Shown: positions 24,177-33,166, counted from the first letter of the stretch. The stretch: DNA of 64,000 nt from Pseudanabaena sp. SR411 (GCF_002251945.1 NZ_NDHW01000159.1:1-64000); one strand, 5' to 3'. The notes: generated by a model not told the origin, from the letters alone. A program made the numbers and translations.

Positions 24177-24989
24177 ATGAGACTATTTAGAATTCCCCTT
24201 TTGGCAATGGGGCTGTTTTTTTCAGTTAGCTTTAATCTTCATGCAAACACCGTCCTCGCAGACAATATACACAGTTCTGCGATCGCTCTCCGTGACAAAA
24301 AATCGGCTTTGAGCAAATCAACTACTATCGATCTCAAGGAACTCATCGCCGATCCTAAAAAATACGATTTTTTTACCTTCAGACCCAATCTAGAGAAACT
24401 TATTCTATCTGGTGCGGCAGACACTCAGCATATCAGTATCCTTTGGTACACAATTCCTAATGGAAGTGTCGGACTCCATTATCATTCGATGACTGAATCT
24501 GTCTATACAATTGATGGTACACAAACCGATGCTAAGGGAGTTTATCCCACAGGTTCTCTTTATTTTAATCCGCCTGAAAGTGGTCACAAAATCACAAATA
24601 GTACTGGATTCTTTATCCTTGCCTATGCATCACCACCTGACTTCTCTAATACAGATAAAATCAAGCCATATACTCCCGTGCAAATCAATACTGCTGACCC
24701 CGATCTAGAGAAGAATTATACATTTACCTATTCCCAAGCAGGTGTTAAAGTATATGACGTTCCTCTAGATCCCAAGGGTGGAATGAGTTCTAAGATTATT
24801 AAAAGTACTTCCTTGATAAGATATAAGTACTTAGGGAATTACCTGCTTGTCCTCAAAGGAAGCTGCAATATCAACGGTAAGGTTTTTGATAAGGATATGT
24901 TGGTAGTTGCGAAAACAATTGAAACTCAATCCTACAGTCTTAGTGCTACCGCAGGTGATTCTTGCTTGGCTCTAGGGCTTTCTTTCTAA
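24177..24989 (+). CDS. Exported cupin domain protein
   Basis: A 270-residue protein with a signal peptide (FRIPLLAMGLFFSVSFNLHA). The first cupin has the metal motif LHYHSMTESVYTIDG (H-X-H-X3-E-X6-G) and PPESGHKITN (H-X3-N), near residues 105-145. A second, weaker cupin-like half follows (MSSKIIKSTSLIRYKYLGNYLLVLKGSC), so it is probably a bicupin. The metal site looks complete, but no substrate can be inferred. A GTG lies directly before the chosen ATG 24177. Single gene. Confidence 0.75.
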   Translation: MRLFRIPLLAMGLFFSVSFNLHANTVLADNIHSSAIALRDKKSALSKSTTIDLKELIADPKKYDFFTFRPNLEKLILSGAADTQHISILWYTIPNGSVGLHYHSMTESVYTIDGTQTDAKGVYPTGSLYFNPPESGHKITNSTGFFILAYASPPDFSNTDKIKPYTPVQINTADPDLEKNYTFTYSQAGVKVYDVPLDPKGGMSSKIIKSTSLIRYKYLGNYLLVLKGSCNINGKVFDKDMLVVAKTIETQSYSLSATAGDSCLALGLSF

Positions 24990-25026
24990 ATATCAAAGCA
25001 TCTTACAATTGTGGAGAGATGTTTGG

Positions 25027-25070
25027 GCGATCGCCTATTCTCTGATTTGCAATGCGATCGCCTGATAAAT
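25027..25070. repeat. Short dispersed repeat D, copy 3 (best conserved)
   Basis: GCGATCGCCTATTCTCTGAT then TTGCAATGCGATCGCCTGAT. HIP1 sites stand at both ends. It lies downstream of the cupin gene in a 430-base gap. Confidence 0.6.
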
Positions 25071-25184
25071 TATTAATGTGATTAGCGATCGCTAAGTTTT
25101 TTCAATAATGCACCGAACTTCTGCAACTTCAATCTCATCCCAAAGTTCAGAGATTGGGTGAGTTCTCCCGTTCATAGCATCATC

Positions 25185-25361
25185 TCATCCACGCTGAAAG
25201 CATTCCACCGCAGTGTCTAGCTTCTGTTCTTGGCTTGCAGTTATTTCTTGATTTAATAAGTCTCTCAGTTTTATTTTCTCTTGTAGATCCAAAAATTGCA
25301 TCATATCAATGAGCGATTTAAAAGGTAGAGATAAATTTACGGTTACTGGGTTTGTCTGCAT
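25185..25361 (-). CDS. Small protein, possibly an antitoxin
   Basis: A 58-residue frame with start ATG 25361: MQTNPVTVNLSLPFKSLIDM, then MQFLDLQEKIKLRDLLNQEI and a charged end. The N-terminal beta-strand followed by helices resembles small cyanobacterial antitoxins, but I cannot assign a family. No toxin gene follows; only a 27-codon frame (near 25090-25170) lies downstream. It sits upstream of nothing on its strand and downstream of the helicase gene. Confidence 0.4.
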   Translation of the reverse strand: MQTNPVTVNLSLPFKSLIDMMQFLDLQEKIKLRDLLNQEITASQEQKLDTAVECFQRG

Positions 25362-25420
25362 ATTAGAAAGTTTTTACTCTTGGTATATCTGTTTAAAACT
25401 GATGCGTTAAACCTCAATTG

Positions 25421-27412
25421 TTATTCCATTTTGATTTTTTTAATTAATTCGTTTACTTGATTACTTAAAACTGCACTTTCCTTAGTAATTATTACTTGAT
25501 CGTAAACTCCAAGATTTTTGTATATATTTTGCTTTACCGCCCAACTGACTTCATATTTCTCACTTCCTAGAAGCCCAAGATGCTCCCAATACCATATCTT
25601 ACCTTTATGTCTTATCGTAAAGTCTGGCTCTTTCCATTGAGTCTCATTGTAATAAAGTTTCTCTTCATATTGAAAGTCAATATTTGAACGATGAAGAATA
25701 TTAGCAATTATTACTTCGGATTTTGAACGAACCCAGACCCCACTTTCGGTTTTATGTATTTTGTCTAATTGATGCTTGCTTACACCTAAATATTTACCGA
25801 TTTCTTGATGCATCGATTTTGAACCATCAAAGTTATTAAAAATATAAACAAGATAGTCTAGAAGATTATGCTTATATTCTCTCTTATTTCTAATTTCATC
25901 ATTAATTGATAAAAGTTCTTGGTTATCTAGTTCTTGTTTCTTAGCTTCAATGATTAAACATTTATCAAGATTTCTACTTAACGTTGCTTCATCATCAACC
26001 AAAGCTTTATAAGTTATATTAAAAAAATCTTTACAATCTAATTCTGAAAAATTCGGCTTTAGCAGGATAGGAATAACCATACCTGTTCTTGAGGAATCAA
26101 TTATTGTTTTTAGAAGATTGTTTGAATTTCTTCTAAAAACTTGTAAATTTGTAAATCCCTTCCCTTCTATCGTGATTGCTGCACAATTCAAAAAATATGG
26201 TAGAGCGGATTGCAAATCTTCTTCTGCAAAATATTGCAAAGTCTTTTTGCCAACTTCATTGTTTGTTGCTTTTCTGAATAAGTCTTTTACTTCCTGTTCA
26301 TTCTTCGGAAATGATTTATCAATAAAATGAGTCTTTCTTACTTGAATATTCTTATCAGAGTAAAGCATATAAGCAGTAGCGCCATTCCCATCTCTACCCC
26401 CTCTTCCTATTTCCTGATAATATTGCTCAATAGATTCGGGTAGCATGAAATGGATGACCACACGAATATTTGGAATATCAATACCCATGCCAAATGCATT
26501 GGTTGCAAAAACTAAATTAGTTGAACCTTCTCGAAATTCATTGATGACTTTCTTTCTTTCGTCACTACTCATATCCCCATGAAAATGTAGAGATTTTAGT
26601 CCTTTTTGATTCGCAACTTCACATAAGTCTTCTACACCACCTTTATGATATTTACGATATAGATAGACTAATATCTTTTCGTTGAGATGATTATCTATTA
26701 TTGCCCAAAGTCTTTCTCTCTTTTCTTCTTCATTTGCTAGTTTCTCAATCTTTAAATCAATGTCAAATCTCAACAATACGTCATCTTTAAGAACCGAACG
26801 AGTTTCGATCTTAAAATCAGATGTAATATCAATTAATTCTTTTGGATTGATTGTTGCGGTTAATCCTAAAATTCTTGGAGATTCTTTTCCAAAGACTGAA
26901 TTAAGAAAAGTTGGTATATGTTTATAAAATGGTCTGAAATCAAATCCCCACTGACTTATGCAATGAACTTCATCAATAACAACTAATTTGATTTTATGTT
27001 TTTGCAATGAAATACAATATTCAAAAAATCCATCTGTTGCCATTCTTTCTGGACTGGCAAAAATAAAGTCAAGACTGGATTCACCTCTGGCAAACTTTTT
27101 TAATTGTTTGATTTGCTCTGAAGAACCCATCCCGCTATGAATAGCCAAAACAGAAAAACCTTCATTTGTAAGTTTTTCTGCTTGTTCATCAATCAGTGCA
27201 ATCAAAGGTGAAACGACTAAACAAGTTCCTTTTAATGCTTTTGCCGCAACCCAATAAATGAGAGATTTTCCTCCACCTGTAGGCATCACTGCTAATGTAG
27301 AGCCATTATTGACAACATGGTTAATTACTCTTTCTTGAAATGGATATAAAGCATATTTGCTTGCTAATGAAGGAAAATTCTCTTCAAAGATTTCTTTGGC
27401 GTTAATAGTCAT
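25421..27412 (-). CDS. RecQ-type helicase fused to a PD-(D/E)XK-like nuclease domain
   Basis: A 663-residue protein. The helicase part has Walker A MPTGGGKSLIYW (about 42-53), DEVH box VVIDEVHCISQWGFDFRPF and motif VI QEIGRGGRDGNG, so it is RecQ-like. It lacks the RQC and HRDC domains of housekeeping RecQ. The last 120 residues read VRSKSEVIIANIL...WKEPDFTIRHKGKIWYWEHLG, the E...PDF...(W)EH layout of small endonuclease domains appended to defence helicases. It overlaps the upstream 323-residue gene by 11 bases, so the two are co-translated. The region is AT-rich and has no HIP1 site. Proposed role: phage or plasmid defence, by inference. Confidence 0.75.
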   Translation of the reverse strand: MTINAKEIFEENFPSLASKYALYPFQERVINHVVNNGSTLAVMPTGGGKSLIYWVAAKALKGTCLVVSPLIALIDEQAEKLTNEGFSVLAIHSGMGSSEQIKQLKKFARGESSLDFIFASPERMATDGFFEYCISLQKHKIKLVVIDEVHCISQWGFDFRPFYKHIPTFLNSVFGKESPRILGLTATINPKELIDITSDFKIETRSVLKDDVLLRFDIDLKIEKLANEEEKRERLWAIIDNHLNEKILVYLYRKYHKGGVEDLCEVANQKGLKSLHFHGDMSSDERKKVINEFREGSTNLVFATNAFGMGIDIPNIRVVIHFMLPESIEQYYQEIGRGGRDGNGATAYMLYSDKNIQVRKTHFIDKSFPKNEQEVKDLFRKATNNEVGKKTLQYFAEEDLQSALPYFLNCAAITIEGKGFTNLQVFRRNSNNLLKTIIDSSRTGMVIPILLKPNFSELDCKDFFNITYKALVDDEATLSRNLDKCLIIEAKKQELDNQELLSINDEIRNKREYKHNLLDYLVYIFNNFDGSKSMHQEIGKYLGVSKHQLDKIHKTESGVWVRSKSEVIIANILHRSNIDFQYEEKLYYNETQWKEPDFTIRHKGKIWYWEHLGLLGSEKYEVSWAVKQNIYKNLGVYDQVIITKESAVLSNQVNELIKKIKME

Positions 27413-28373
27413 AATGGTAATTATTTGATCTTTGTTTTAAGATATCTATCTCGGATTGATTAGTTCTTGCTACAAATGAAAGGAAAGAATCAACTGCAAC
27501 AAATCTATGTTCATTCGGCAAAGTTATTCCATGTTCTGAGTAAAGTACTCTTAACTTCTTGAAAATTTGCAGGGCGTAGAAAGCAAATAAACTATATGGA
27601 TAGAAGTAATTCTGTTGAGTGGTTCCTTCTTGTGTGTTTATCATAAGGAATTGAGAGTCCTCATGGCATCCAAATCTTTGTTTGTTACTTAAATAATATA
27701 AAGCCCAAATTGCTTCTCTACTTCTATTTGGAAACATCTCAGGGAAAAGTTTATAGATGAATTGGCTTTTAATGCCCCCACCAATAACGCCATATACTAT
27801 ATATTCGTCTTCATCAAGCTCATAATATTCTAAATCATCACAAGTATTAATTTCCTCAAATTTATCCTCCTCATACCAATCGTCATGCCATTCACAGGCT
27901 AATTCAACAATGTTAAAAGTTACTTTAAATAAGTCACCTGCTTGTGAATCCCTAAATGCTATTTTGAATTTTTCTAGTTCTTGCGCTGTACTATTTAATG
28001 TTCTGTTAATAATAGGAATCTGCTTTCTTAAAACTGTATTTTTGAAAGAATTCACATCATGCTTATACTCTTCAAGTGCTTCTAGGTTAAGCTTCTCTTG
28101 ATATGGTTGACGATCTTTTTCATAATTGACTATCGATTCTCTCAGAAGCCTTCTTAAAATTTCTGTGGCATTTCTTGGTCTGCTGTTAGGGATAGATGTA
28201 GAACCAAAACTTGCAGCAAGTCTTTCAATATCACTTTCCGATATTGCCTGTCCGCTTTCTGTATCAATATATTTTTGAAAATAGGTTGGTATAAATTTCT
28301 GCATCTCATTCCATACTTTTTCTATATGGTCTTGATCCCAGCATATCTCTTCAATGTTATTTGGATAATACAT
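27402..28373 (-). CDS. Unknown protein, first gene of the helicase-nuclease operon
   Basis: I do not recognise this 323-residue protein. The N-terminal half is helical and charged (ILRRLLRESIVNYEKDRQPY, then FKNTVLRKQIPIINRTLNST). The middle is acidic (ELACEWHDDWYEEDKFEEIN), and the C-terminal half is aromatic-rich (YFYPYSLFAFYALQIFKKLR). It has no signal peptide, membrane segment or known catalytic motif. It overlaps the helicase gene and shares its low-GC, HIP1-free composition, so it is probably a dedicated partner, such as a sensor or substrate adaptor. Confidence 0.6.
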   Translation of the reverse strand: MYYPNNIEEICWDQDHIEKVWNEMQKFIPTYFQKYIDTESGQAISESDIERLAASFGSTSIPNSRPRNATEILRRLLRESIVNYEKDRQPYQEKLNLEALEEYKHDVNSFKNTVLRKQIPIINRTLNSTAQELEKFKIAFRDSQAGDLFKVTFNIVELACEWHDDWYEEDKFEEINTCDDLEYYELDEDEYIVYGVIGGGIKSQFIYKLFPEMFPNRSREAIWALYYLSNKQRFGCHEDSQFLMINTQEGTTQQNYFYPYSLFAFYALQIFKKLRVLYSEHGITLPNEHRFVAVDSFLSFVARTNQSEIDILKQRSNNYHYDY

Positions 28374-28445
28374 ATAAATTTATTGGATGAAATTAAGTTG
28401 TCTTAAAATTATATAATATTTTGCAAAAAAAATATAGCGCTTCGT

Positions 28446-28661
28446 TTAAGATTGATCGCGCAACTGCCGAGCCTAGGTCAAACTATCCTTATCCTTAATA
28501 TCAGTACGATTCTCCCACACACCAATCAACCCAGAATTCAGTAATTGCCGCGCAGTAAAAGTTTTGCTAGACTCAGGCAAACGTGGTCTTAGCTGTGGAT
28601 TCTTGCGAATTAGCTTTTTAAAAGCCCTCAACGATTTAGATGTCCAATTAATATTTCTCAA
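28446..28661 (-). pseudogene. Chimeric toxin/antitoxin relic with an in-frame amber codon
   Basis: The first 27 residues (NINWTSKSLRAFKKLIRKNP) look like a RelE/YafQ-type toxin N-terminus. From about residue 29 the sequence switches to FTARQLLNSGLIGVWENRTD then IKDKDSLT, which resembles an antitoxin tail. The frame stops at TAG 28473-28475, but in the same frame it continues ARQLRDQS to TAA at 28446-28448, completing the usual DSxxFARQLRxQ ending. So two TA genes seem to have recombined, and an amber codon then interrupted the tail. It overlaps the antitoxin gene by 4 bases (ATGA). Toxin activity is unlikely. Confidence 0.6.
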
Positions 28662-28879
28662 CGATCTAGCTCCGCTAAAAAGTCATCAACAGAACCACTT
28701 TTAAATTTACCTTCCATAAATTCTTGCCTCACTTCTTGTACTTCCTGCACAATTTGATGACGTTGACGCAGTTTCAATCGATTATGCAAAACATCTAGCA
28801 ATGCTAATTGATCGTCTAAAGACAAAGATTCTATAGCGTTTAATGCTTCTTGAAATCCTGATATTTGTTGGGAGAGCAT
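28658..28879 (-). CDS. Antitoxin of a RelE/YafQ-type pair
   Basis: A 73-residue helical protein (ALNAIESLSLDDQLALLDVL...EFMEGKFKSGSVDDFLAELD). The pattern, with the SVDDFLAELD end, is common in cyanobacterial antitoxins encoded just before a RelE-type toxin. The four-base overlap with the downstream gene supports a former TA operon. With the toxin broken, it is probably orphaned. Confidence 0.72.
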   Translation of the reverse strand: MLSQQISGFQEALNAIESLSLDDQLALLDVLHNRLKLRQRHQIVQEVQEVRQEFMEGKFKSGSVDDFLAELDR

Positions 28880-28951
28880 ATAAGTGTTTACTACAAGTTT
28901 TGATCGCTATTGTAGCAACACCTATATGCCCTATATGTTATTTGCTGCGAT

Positions 28952-31900
28952 TTATGGCTTCTGCTCAGGGAACATACACTTATCAGAATCGCAACCCGCA
29001 GGGCCCGCATCCATCAACTCACCCGAATCATAACGCAACAAACTCGCGTAAAAATCATCAGACTTGCGACGTTCTAGCACCTCAGCACTAAGCTTCTCAT
29101 AAGTCGCCTTATCAATTGGCTCAAATGGCAATCGAGGGAAAGTTTGCAGGTCATCAAAACGCGCCAACAGCGCCGCCGAGATATAACCCTCATCATCACG
29201 AATCGCTTCGTAAATCTTCTTCCCTAAAGGCTCGATTTCCGCCTCACGCAATTCTAAAGTTGCGGAAGTATTATGACGGGTGTAATGCTTCTGCACCTGC
29301 ATATAGAAATCAAACTGAGCCATTACATCAAACTTGCTGATGTCTACCTTGTCCGCACCGTCAAGGTCAGCCCAAGAAACGCTCACAGGAATCTCCACCA
29401 GCCATTCCGTACATCTCGGATCGAAGGGATCATTTAGCAATTGTCCATTCTCATCCTTATCCGATTGCGAAGGAATGATGCTATAGCCATAGTCCATGCA
29501 AGCCCGTGCCACAGGATCTTCCTTACGGAAAGTAATCCGACGGATAAAGCGCTGCGCCTTCGGTGGATGCCATCCTGGGGAAGCACCTGTTAGCAAAGAT
29601 TTCGTGCCTGCGGGTTGTGTTGTCGTGCAACGATTCGGGCGGCGTAAGCCATGCGCGTCGCAATATTCCCAAACCGTCTGATGTACAATCTCACGCCAGC
29701 GATTGAGATAATCAGCTTCCTTCTCTTTGAAGTCTAGCCCCTGCACAGTATCAGGACGACCTGCTTCAAACCAGCGCAACCATTCCACACCAAAGGCATG
29801 AACGAAGAAGTCAAATAGACCTGTGAAGGATACGCCCACAATTGGGTCAACTTCACGGCTAAATTGATAGCGTTTCTCGATAAATTGATGATTAAGAAGT
29901 GATGCAACTGATAAAGCACCTGCCTTAAAGGCAGCTTCTTGTTCTTTTTCATCCTTAGGATTAATCAGATTAAGATGCACCTCTGAGAGATTACAGTGGA
30001 AATCTGCCCCCAAAATTTCACCACATGGATTCAGGGCATAACGCTGTAGTCTATGCTCTAACTCACGTTCAGTGACTTCAGGTTGATGCGATCGCAACCA
30101 TTCTTTTCCTTCTCCTTTCACATAAGCAGCAAGGAAATCACGCTTGAGTTCGGTCGTTGTAATCAAGTCTGCATTAGAACGCGCGATCGCTTCACCTGCC
30201 CATTGAATTGCACCTTCACCCGAATAATATTGCTTACGAACTGCATCAACACATTCCTGCTCAGTCGGCTTGCGATGGAATACCCTTGTGTGGTTCGCCA
30301 TTCTCAAAGCATCACGCTCAGGATCAATTCTCCAATTACCAGCTTCATCCTGCTGCCAGAGATTATCTTTTGCGACGGAGCCTAAAGCATCTTCAGAGGA
30401 GAACTGGCGCATACCTGCTGAGTTGTGCATCAGATAGCCATCACAGTAGAAGCAATGAGCTTCTTCCACTTCGATGTCGTAGGTTTGCACATAGTCCTGA
30501 CTACCTAAACCTTTGACGCTTACAGGGATATCCATGCTTACATCAGATTCGACAATATAGCGCTCGTAGTTGGAATTGACTGAGCGAGAGCCTTGGAATC
30601 CCATATCACGCATTTCACTGTAGCTATATACTTCACGCATCATCTCGGCGGCGATCGTAAAGCCATACATCTTCAGTCCTTGACGGATTTCGCCCTTAAC
30701 TGAATGCTGAGCAATGAGTGTGTTGTATCGTTCCTTGAGAGCAGGGATAGTGAGGTTGTATTTTGCTTGCCAGTTTTGTTCTTTAGGTCTAGTAATACTG
30801 ATCCTGCCAGCAATCCCAAGACTTGAAAGAACAGCACTCACCTGTCTGACAAATTGACGGTAAACAGAGGTCACTAGATGTGGTGGACGATTATCAACTG
30901 CACCATCACTATCCATTAAACCTGCTAGGTAAGCAGAACGAACGTCTATAGATCCTTGCAAGATGAAAGATGGAACTTCTAAAACAGTGTTTGGTTGTTT
31001 AATATGCTTATAGAAGTATTCAGCTAGGCGAATTGAAGAACAGACTGTTTTTGCAGTGTTTTCTCCCTTGACGACACCGTGAGTAGCTGTCAAGCCAAAC
31101 ATTGCTAAAGCTTGATCCAGTTTGGCTTGAAGCTTTTGGCTAAGCTCAGGCTGGGTTGCATTCATAGCCCACTCTACTCGTCCATAGGGCTTGTCATGTT
31201 TATTTCGCCCTAAAGCTACATAGCCATCACCATGAGTGAATCCAATCAACCAAGCAACTTCAGGAGTTAATGCGGGAATAGTAATAGACTTTGCAGTGCG
31301 ACTATGACTAGGACGTTGTTCAGTATCGTCTACTGGTAAATGGGTGACTGTTCCTGAAAGAATTTGAGTGCTGTGCATGAGGCGATCGCCTTCATCAAGT
31401 GCCGCCACATATTTCCAACGAATGCTACCCTTGGCATCAGACAAAACTGCTACTCGGTGGTTAATCGTTGCTCTAGGGAAAGTAGCATTGGTTTCAATTT
31501 CTTGAACTTCTTGCATTCCCTGATCAAATTTATTCAGGACTTTCCGAAATCCCAGAGGAGTTTGTACCAAATCGCCAACCTGCACATCTTTAATCGCAAC
31601 TAATCCCTTGGATGTATGCACAAGAGCATCTTCAGGTAGACAACGACGTATGTTACCTGCCACGATGCAAACTGCGGCTTCATCGATGAGGATACAGCAC
31701 TCAACCGAGGTGAGTTGACGACCGATAGCTTTATTTAAAATATTGGCACAGCGATCGTAGAGCGTGGGCAACTTGACAGGATTTGCCATACCGCCGAAAC
31801 CTTTGAGGGCTTCACCACTGGGGCGTACATCGCTGATATCAACAGTGACTTGGACAGGCTTAGCTGCGTCAAAATTTTCATCGCTGCATAGCTCTAATAG

Positions 31901-32476
31901 CGATTGGTAGGACTTAACCCAACCTTGGCGACTATCGCCGACAACAAACTTGACCGCATTATTAGCATAGTCAAATTCGACTTCGGTATTGTGGCGGCGT
32001 TTTTCGACAGGGGTATCACCGATCGCACCAACGACATTTACTTGCAACTGGTTACGGATTACGGGCAGTTGGCTGATGTACTGCGGCTCTAATACGCCGC
32101 CAGTGCCAGATCCCTGCATAGCCAGATCCATCATCAAGCCAAAAGAGCGCCAGTCGATCACATTGGTGCTGGTGCAGTTGTAGGAGCCAGAGAAATTTTC
32201 GGGGCGATCGACCCATTCTGTACCACCGACCCACAGCCAACGTCCAGAGGTAAGGGACTTAAGCTGCTTTTGCATCTTGTCGATCAGGTCAGCTTGTTCT
32301 TGAGTCAACTTACCTAGCGTTTTTAAACCTGTAAGTGTGCGATCGCATACTTCAGCCCAGCTTTCGCGTTTGTTATTATATTTACGGCTATAAGTCCTGA
32401 AAAATACAGGATAAGCAGCAGGAGCGCTATCGGGGAATCTGACCTCTTTAGAGATCAGTTTGAGTTCTTGCACCAT
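28952..32476 (-). CDS. nrdJ: Adenosylcobalamin-dependent ribonucleoside-triphosphate reductase with intein
   Basis: A monomeric class II reductase that makes dNTPs from NTPs using B12. The precursor has 1174 residues; removing the 407-residue intein (279-685) leaves 767, the normal RTPR size. Exteins show SGSYNCTSTN (reducible Cys), NPCGEILGADFHCNLSEV (active-site Cys and Glu), TQPAGTKSLLTGASPGWHPP and the C-terminal Cys pair GCDSDKC. The intein interrupts the conserved stretch AGNIRR/SAGMRQF. It needs no oxygen or separate radical-generating subunit. No B12 riboswitch was recognised upstream. Single gene. Confidence 0.95.
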   Translation of the reverse strand: MVQELKLISKEVRFPDSAPAAYPVFFRTYSRKYNNKRESWAEVCDRTLTGLKTLGKLTQEQADLIDKMQKQLKSLTSGRWLWVGGTEWVDRPENFSGSYNCTSTNVIDWRSFGLMMDLAMQGSGTGGVLEPQYISQLPVIRNQLQVNVVGAIGDTPVEKRRHNTEVEFDYANNAVKFVVGDSRQGWVKSYQSLLELCSDENFDAAKPVQVTVDISDVRPSGEALKGFGGMANPVKLPTLYDRCANILNKAIGRQLTSVECCILIDEAAVCIVAGNIRRCLPEDALVHTSKGLVAIKDVQVGDLVQTPLGFRKVLNKFDQGMQEVQEIETNATFPRATINHRVAVLSDAKGSIRWKYVAALDEGDRLMHSTQILSGTVTHLPVDDTEQRPSHSRTAKSITIPALTPEVAWLIGFTHGDGYVALGRNKHDKPYGRVEWAMNATQPELSQKLQAKLDQALAMFGLTATHGVVKGENTAKTVCSSIRLAEYFYKHIKQPNTVLEVPSFILQGSIDVRSAYLAGLMDSDGAVDNRPPHLVTSVYRQFVRQVSAVLSSLGIAGRISITRPKEQNWQAKYNLTIPALKERYNTLIAQHSVKGEIRQGLKMYGFTIAAEMMREVYSYSEMRDMGFQGSRSVNSNYERYIVESDVSMDIPVSVKGLGSQDYVQTYDIEVEEAHCFYCDGYLMHNSAGMRQFSSEDALGSVAKDNLWQQDEAGNWRIDPERDALRMANHTRVFHRKPTEQECVDAVRKQYYSGEGAIQWAGEAIARSNADLITTTELKRDFLAAYVKGEGKEWLRSHQPEVTERELEHRLQRYALNPCGEILGADFHCNLSEVHLNLINPKDEKEQEAAFKAGALSVASLLNHQFIEKRYQFSREVDPIVGVSFTGLFDFFVHAFGVEWLRWFEAGRPDTVQGLDFKEKEADYLNRWREIVHQTVWEYCDAHGLRRPNRCTTTQPAGTKSLLTGASPGWHPPKAQRFIRRITFRKEDPVARACMDYGYSIIPSQSDKDENGQLLNDPFDPRCTEWLVEIPVSVSWADLDGADKVDISKFDVMAQFDFYMQVQKHYTRHNTSATLELREAEIEPLGKKIYEAIRDDEGYISAALLARFDDLQTFPRLPFEPIDKATYEKLSAEVLERRKSDDFYASLLRYDSGELMDAGPAGCDSDKCMFPEQKP
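30422..31642 (-). other. Intein with LAGLIDADG homing endonuclease inside nrdJ
   Basis: A 407-residue intein. Block A starts with Cys (CLPEDALVHTSKGL), block B is ATINHRVAVLS, and the end is HCFYCDGYLMHN followed by Ser as +1 nucleophile. Splicing residues Cys1, His-Asn and +1 Ser are all present, so it should splice. Two LAGLIDADG-type motifs (AWLIGFTHGDG near 129-139, AYLAGLMDSDG near 237-247) mark a homing endonuclease with both acidic residues. Insertion at a catalytic-core site of RTPR is a known location for inteins. Confidence 0.93.
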
Positions 32477-32598
32477 AAGAATGCTTTTATTTTAACGTTG
32501 AGTCAGATAATACCTTAACTCACATTTAGCGGTAAACGCTCAACAAAAATTATTCCTTACGCTATTAGTAGATTTTCGCTTACTTAAAGTTTGCATTG

Positions 32599-33138
32599 CT
32601 ATAGAAGCTTGGTGGGTAAGCCATCAATGCTGTGCTGATTTTTTTCTTGCCAATAGGCATACACACCTTCCTCGCCTTTCTTCTCAGCCCATTCCTTTAA
32701 GACAGTGCGATCGCCTGAAAACTCATAAAAAGGCACAGCGAAGCCACAGGATGTTTGCACAGATTCCACTTTGACGCGCACAATTTGACGAGTACCAGCG
32801 ATCGCAGGAAATAGCGATAAATATTCTTGCCATGCTGCATCTCTGGGACGGATTGGCTCACCTTGACCATAGAGGCGCAGAATGAGAGGCTTCTCGGTAA
32901 AGCTACAAAGCATGACAGTAATTCGGCTGTTTTCGAGGAGATGCGCGGCGGTTTCATTGCCGCTTCCTGTGAGATCAAGATAGGCGATTTCAGACTCGCT
33001 AATTACGCGCAAAGCATCCATTCCCTTGGGTGAGAGATTGATGCGTCCCTCATTGGGAGCGCTTGCCACAAAGAAAATATGCTGAGCTTCAATGAATGTT
33101 TGCAACTCGGTCGTAATGCGATCGTAAAATTTAGCCAT
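32599..33138 (-). CDS. Pyridoxamine 5'-phosphate oxidase-like flavoprotein
   Basis: A 179-residue member of the PNPOx-like split-barrel family (MAKFYDRITTELQTFIEAQH, then SAPNEGRINLSPKGMDALRV). Family members bind FMN or F420; the exact reaction is unknown. I start it at ATG 33138. The longer frame to 33225 would add MAALRAATQF..., which is just translation of the palindromic repeat at 33167-33249. Single gene on the minus strand. Confidence 0.85.
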   Translation of the reverse strand: MAKFYDRITTELQTFIEAQHIFFVASAPNEGRINLSPKGMDALRVISESEIAYLDLTGSGNETAAHLLENSRITVMLCSFTEKPLILRLYGQGEPIRPRDAAWQEYLSLFPAIAGTRQIVRVKVESVQTSCGFAVPFYEFSGDRTVLKEWAEKKGEEGVYAYWQEKNQHSIDGLPTKLL

Positions 33139-33166
33139 CCGTTTAACTGTCCAATCCTCGTGAATT

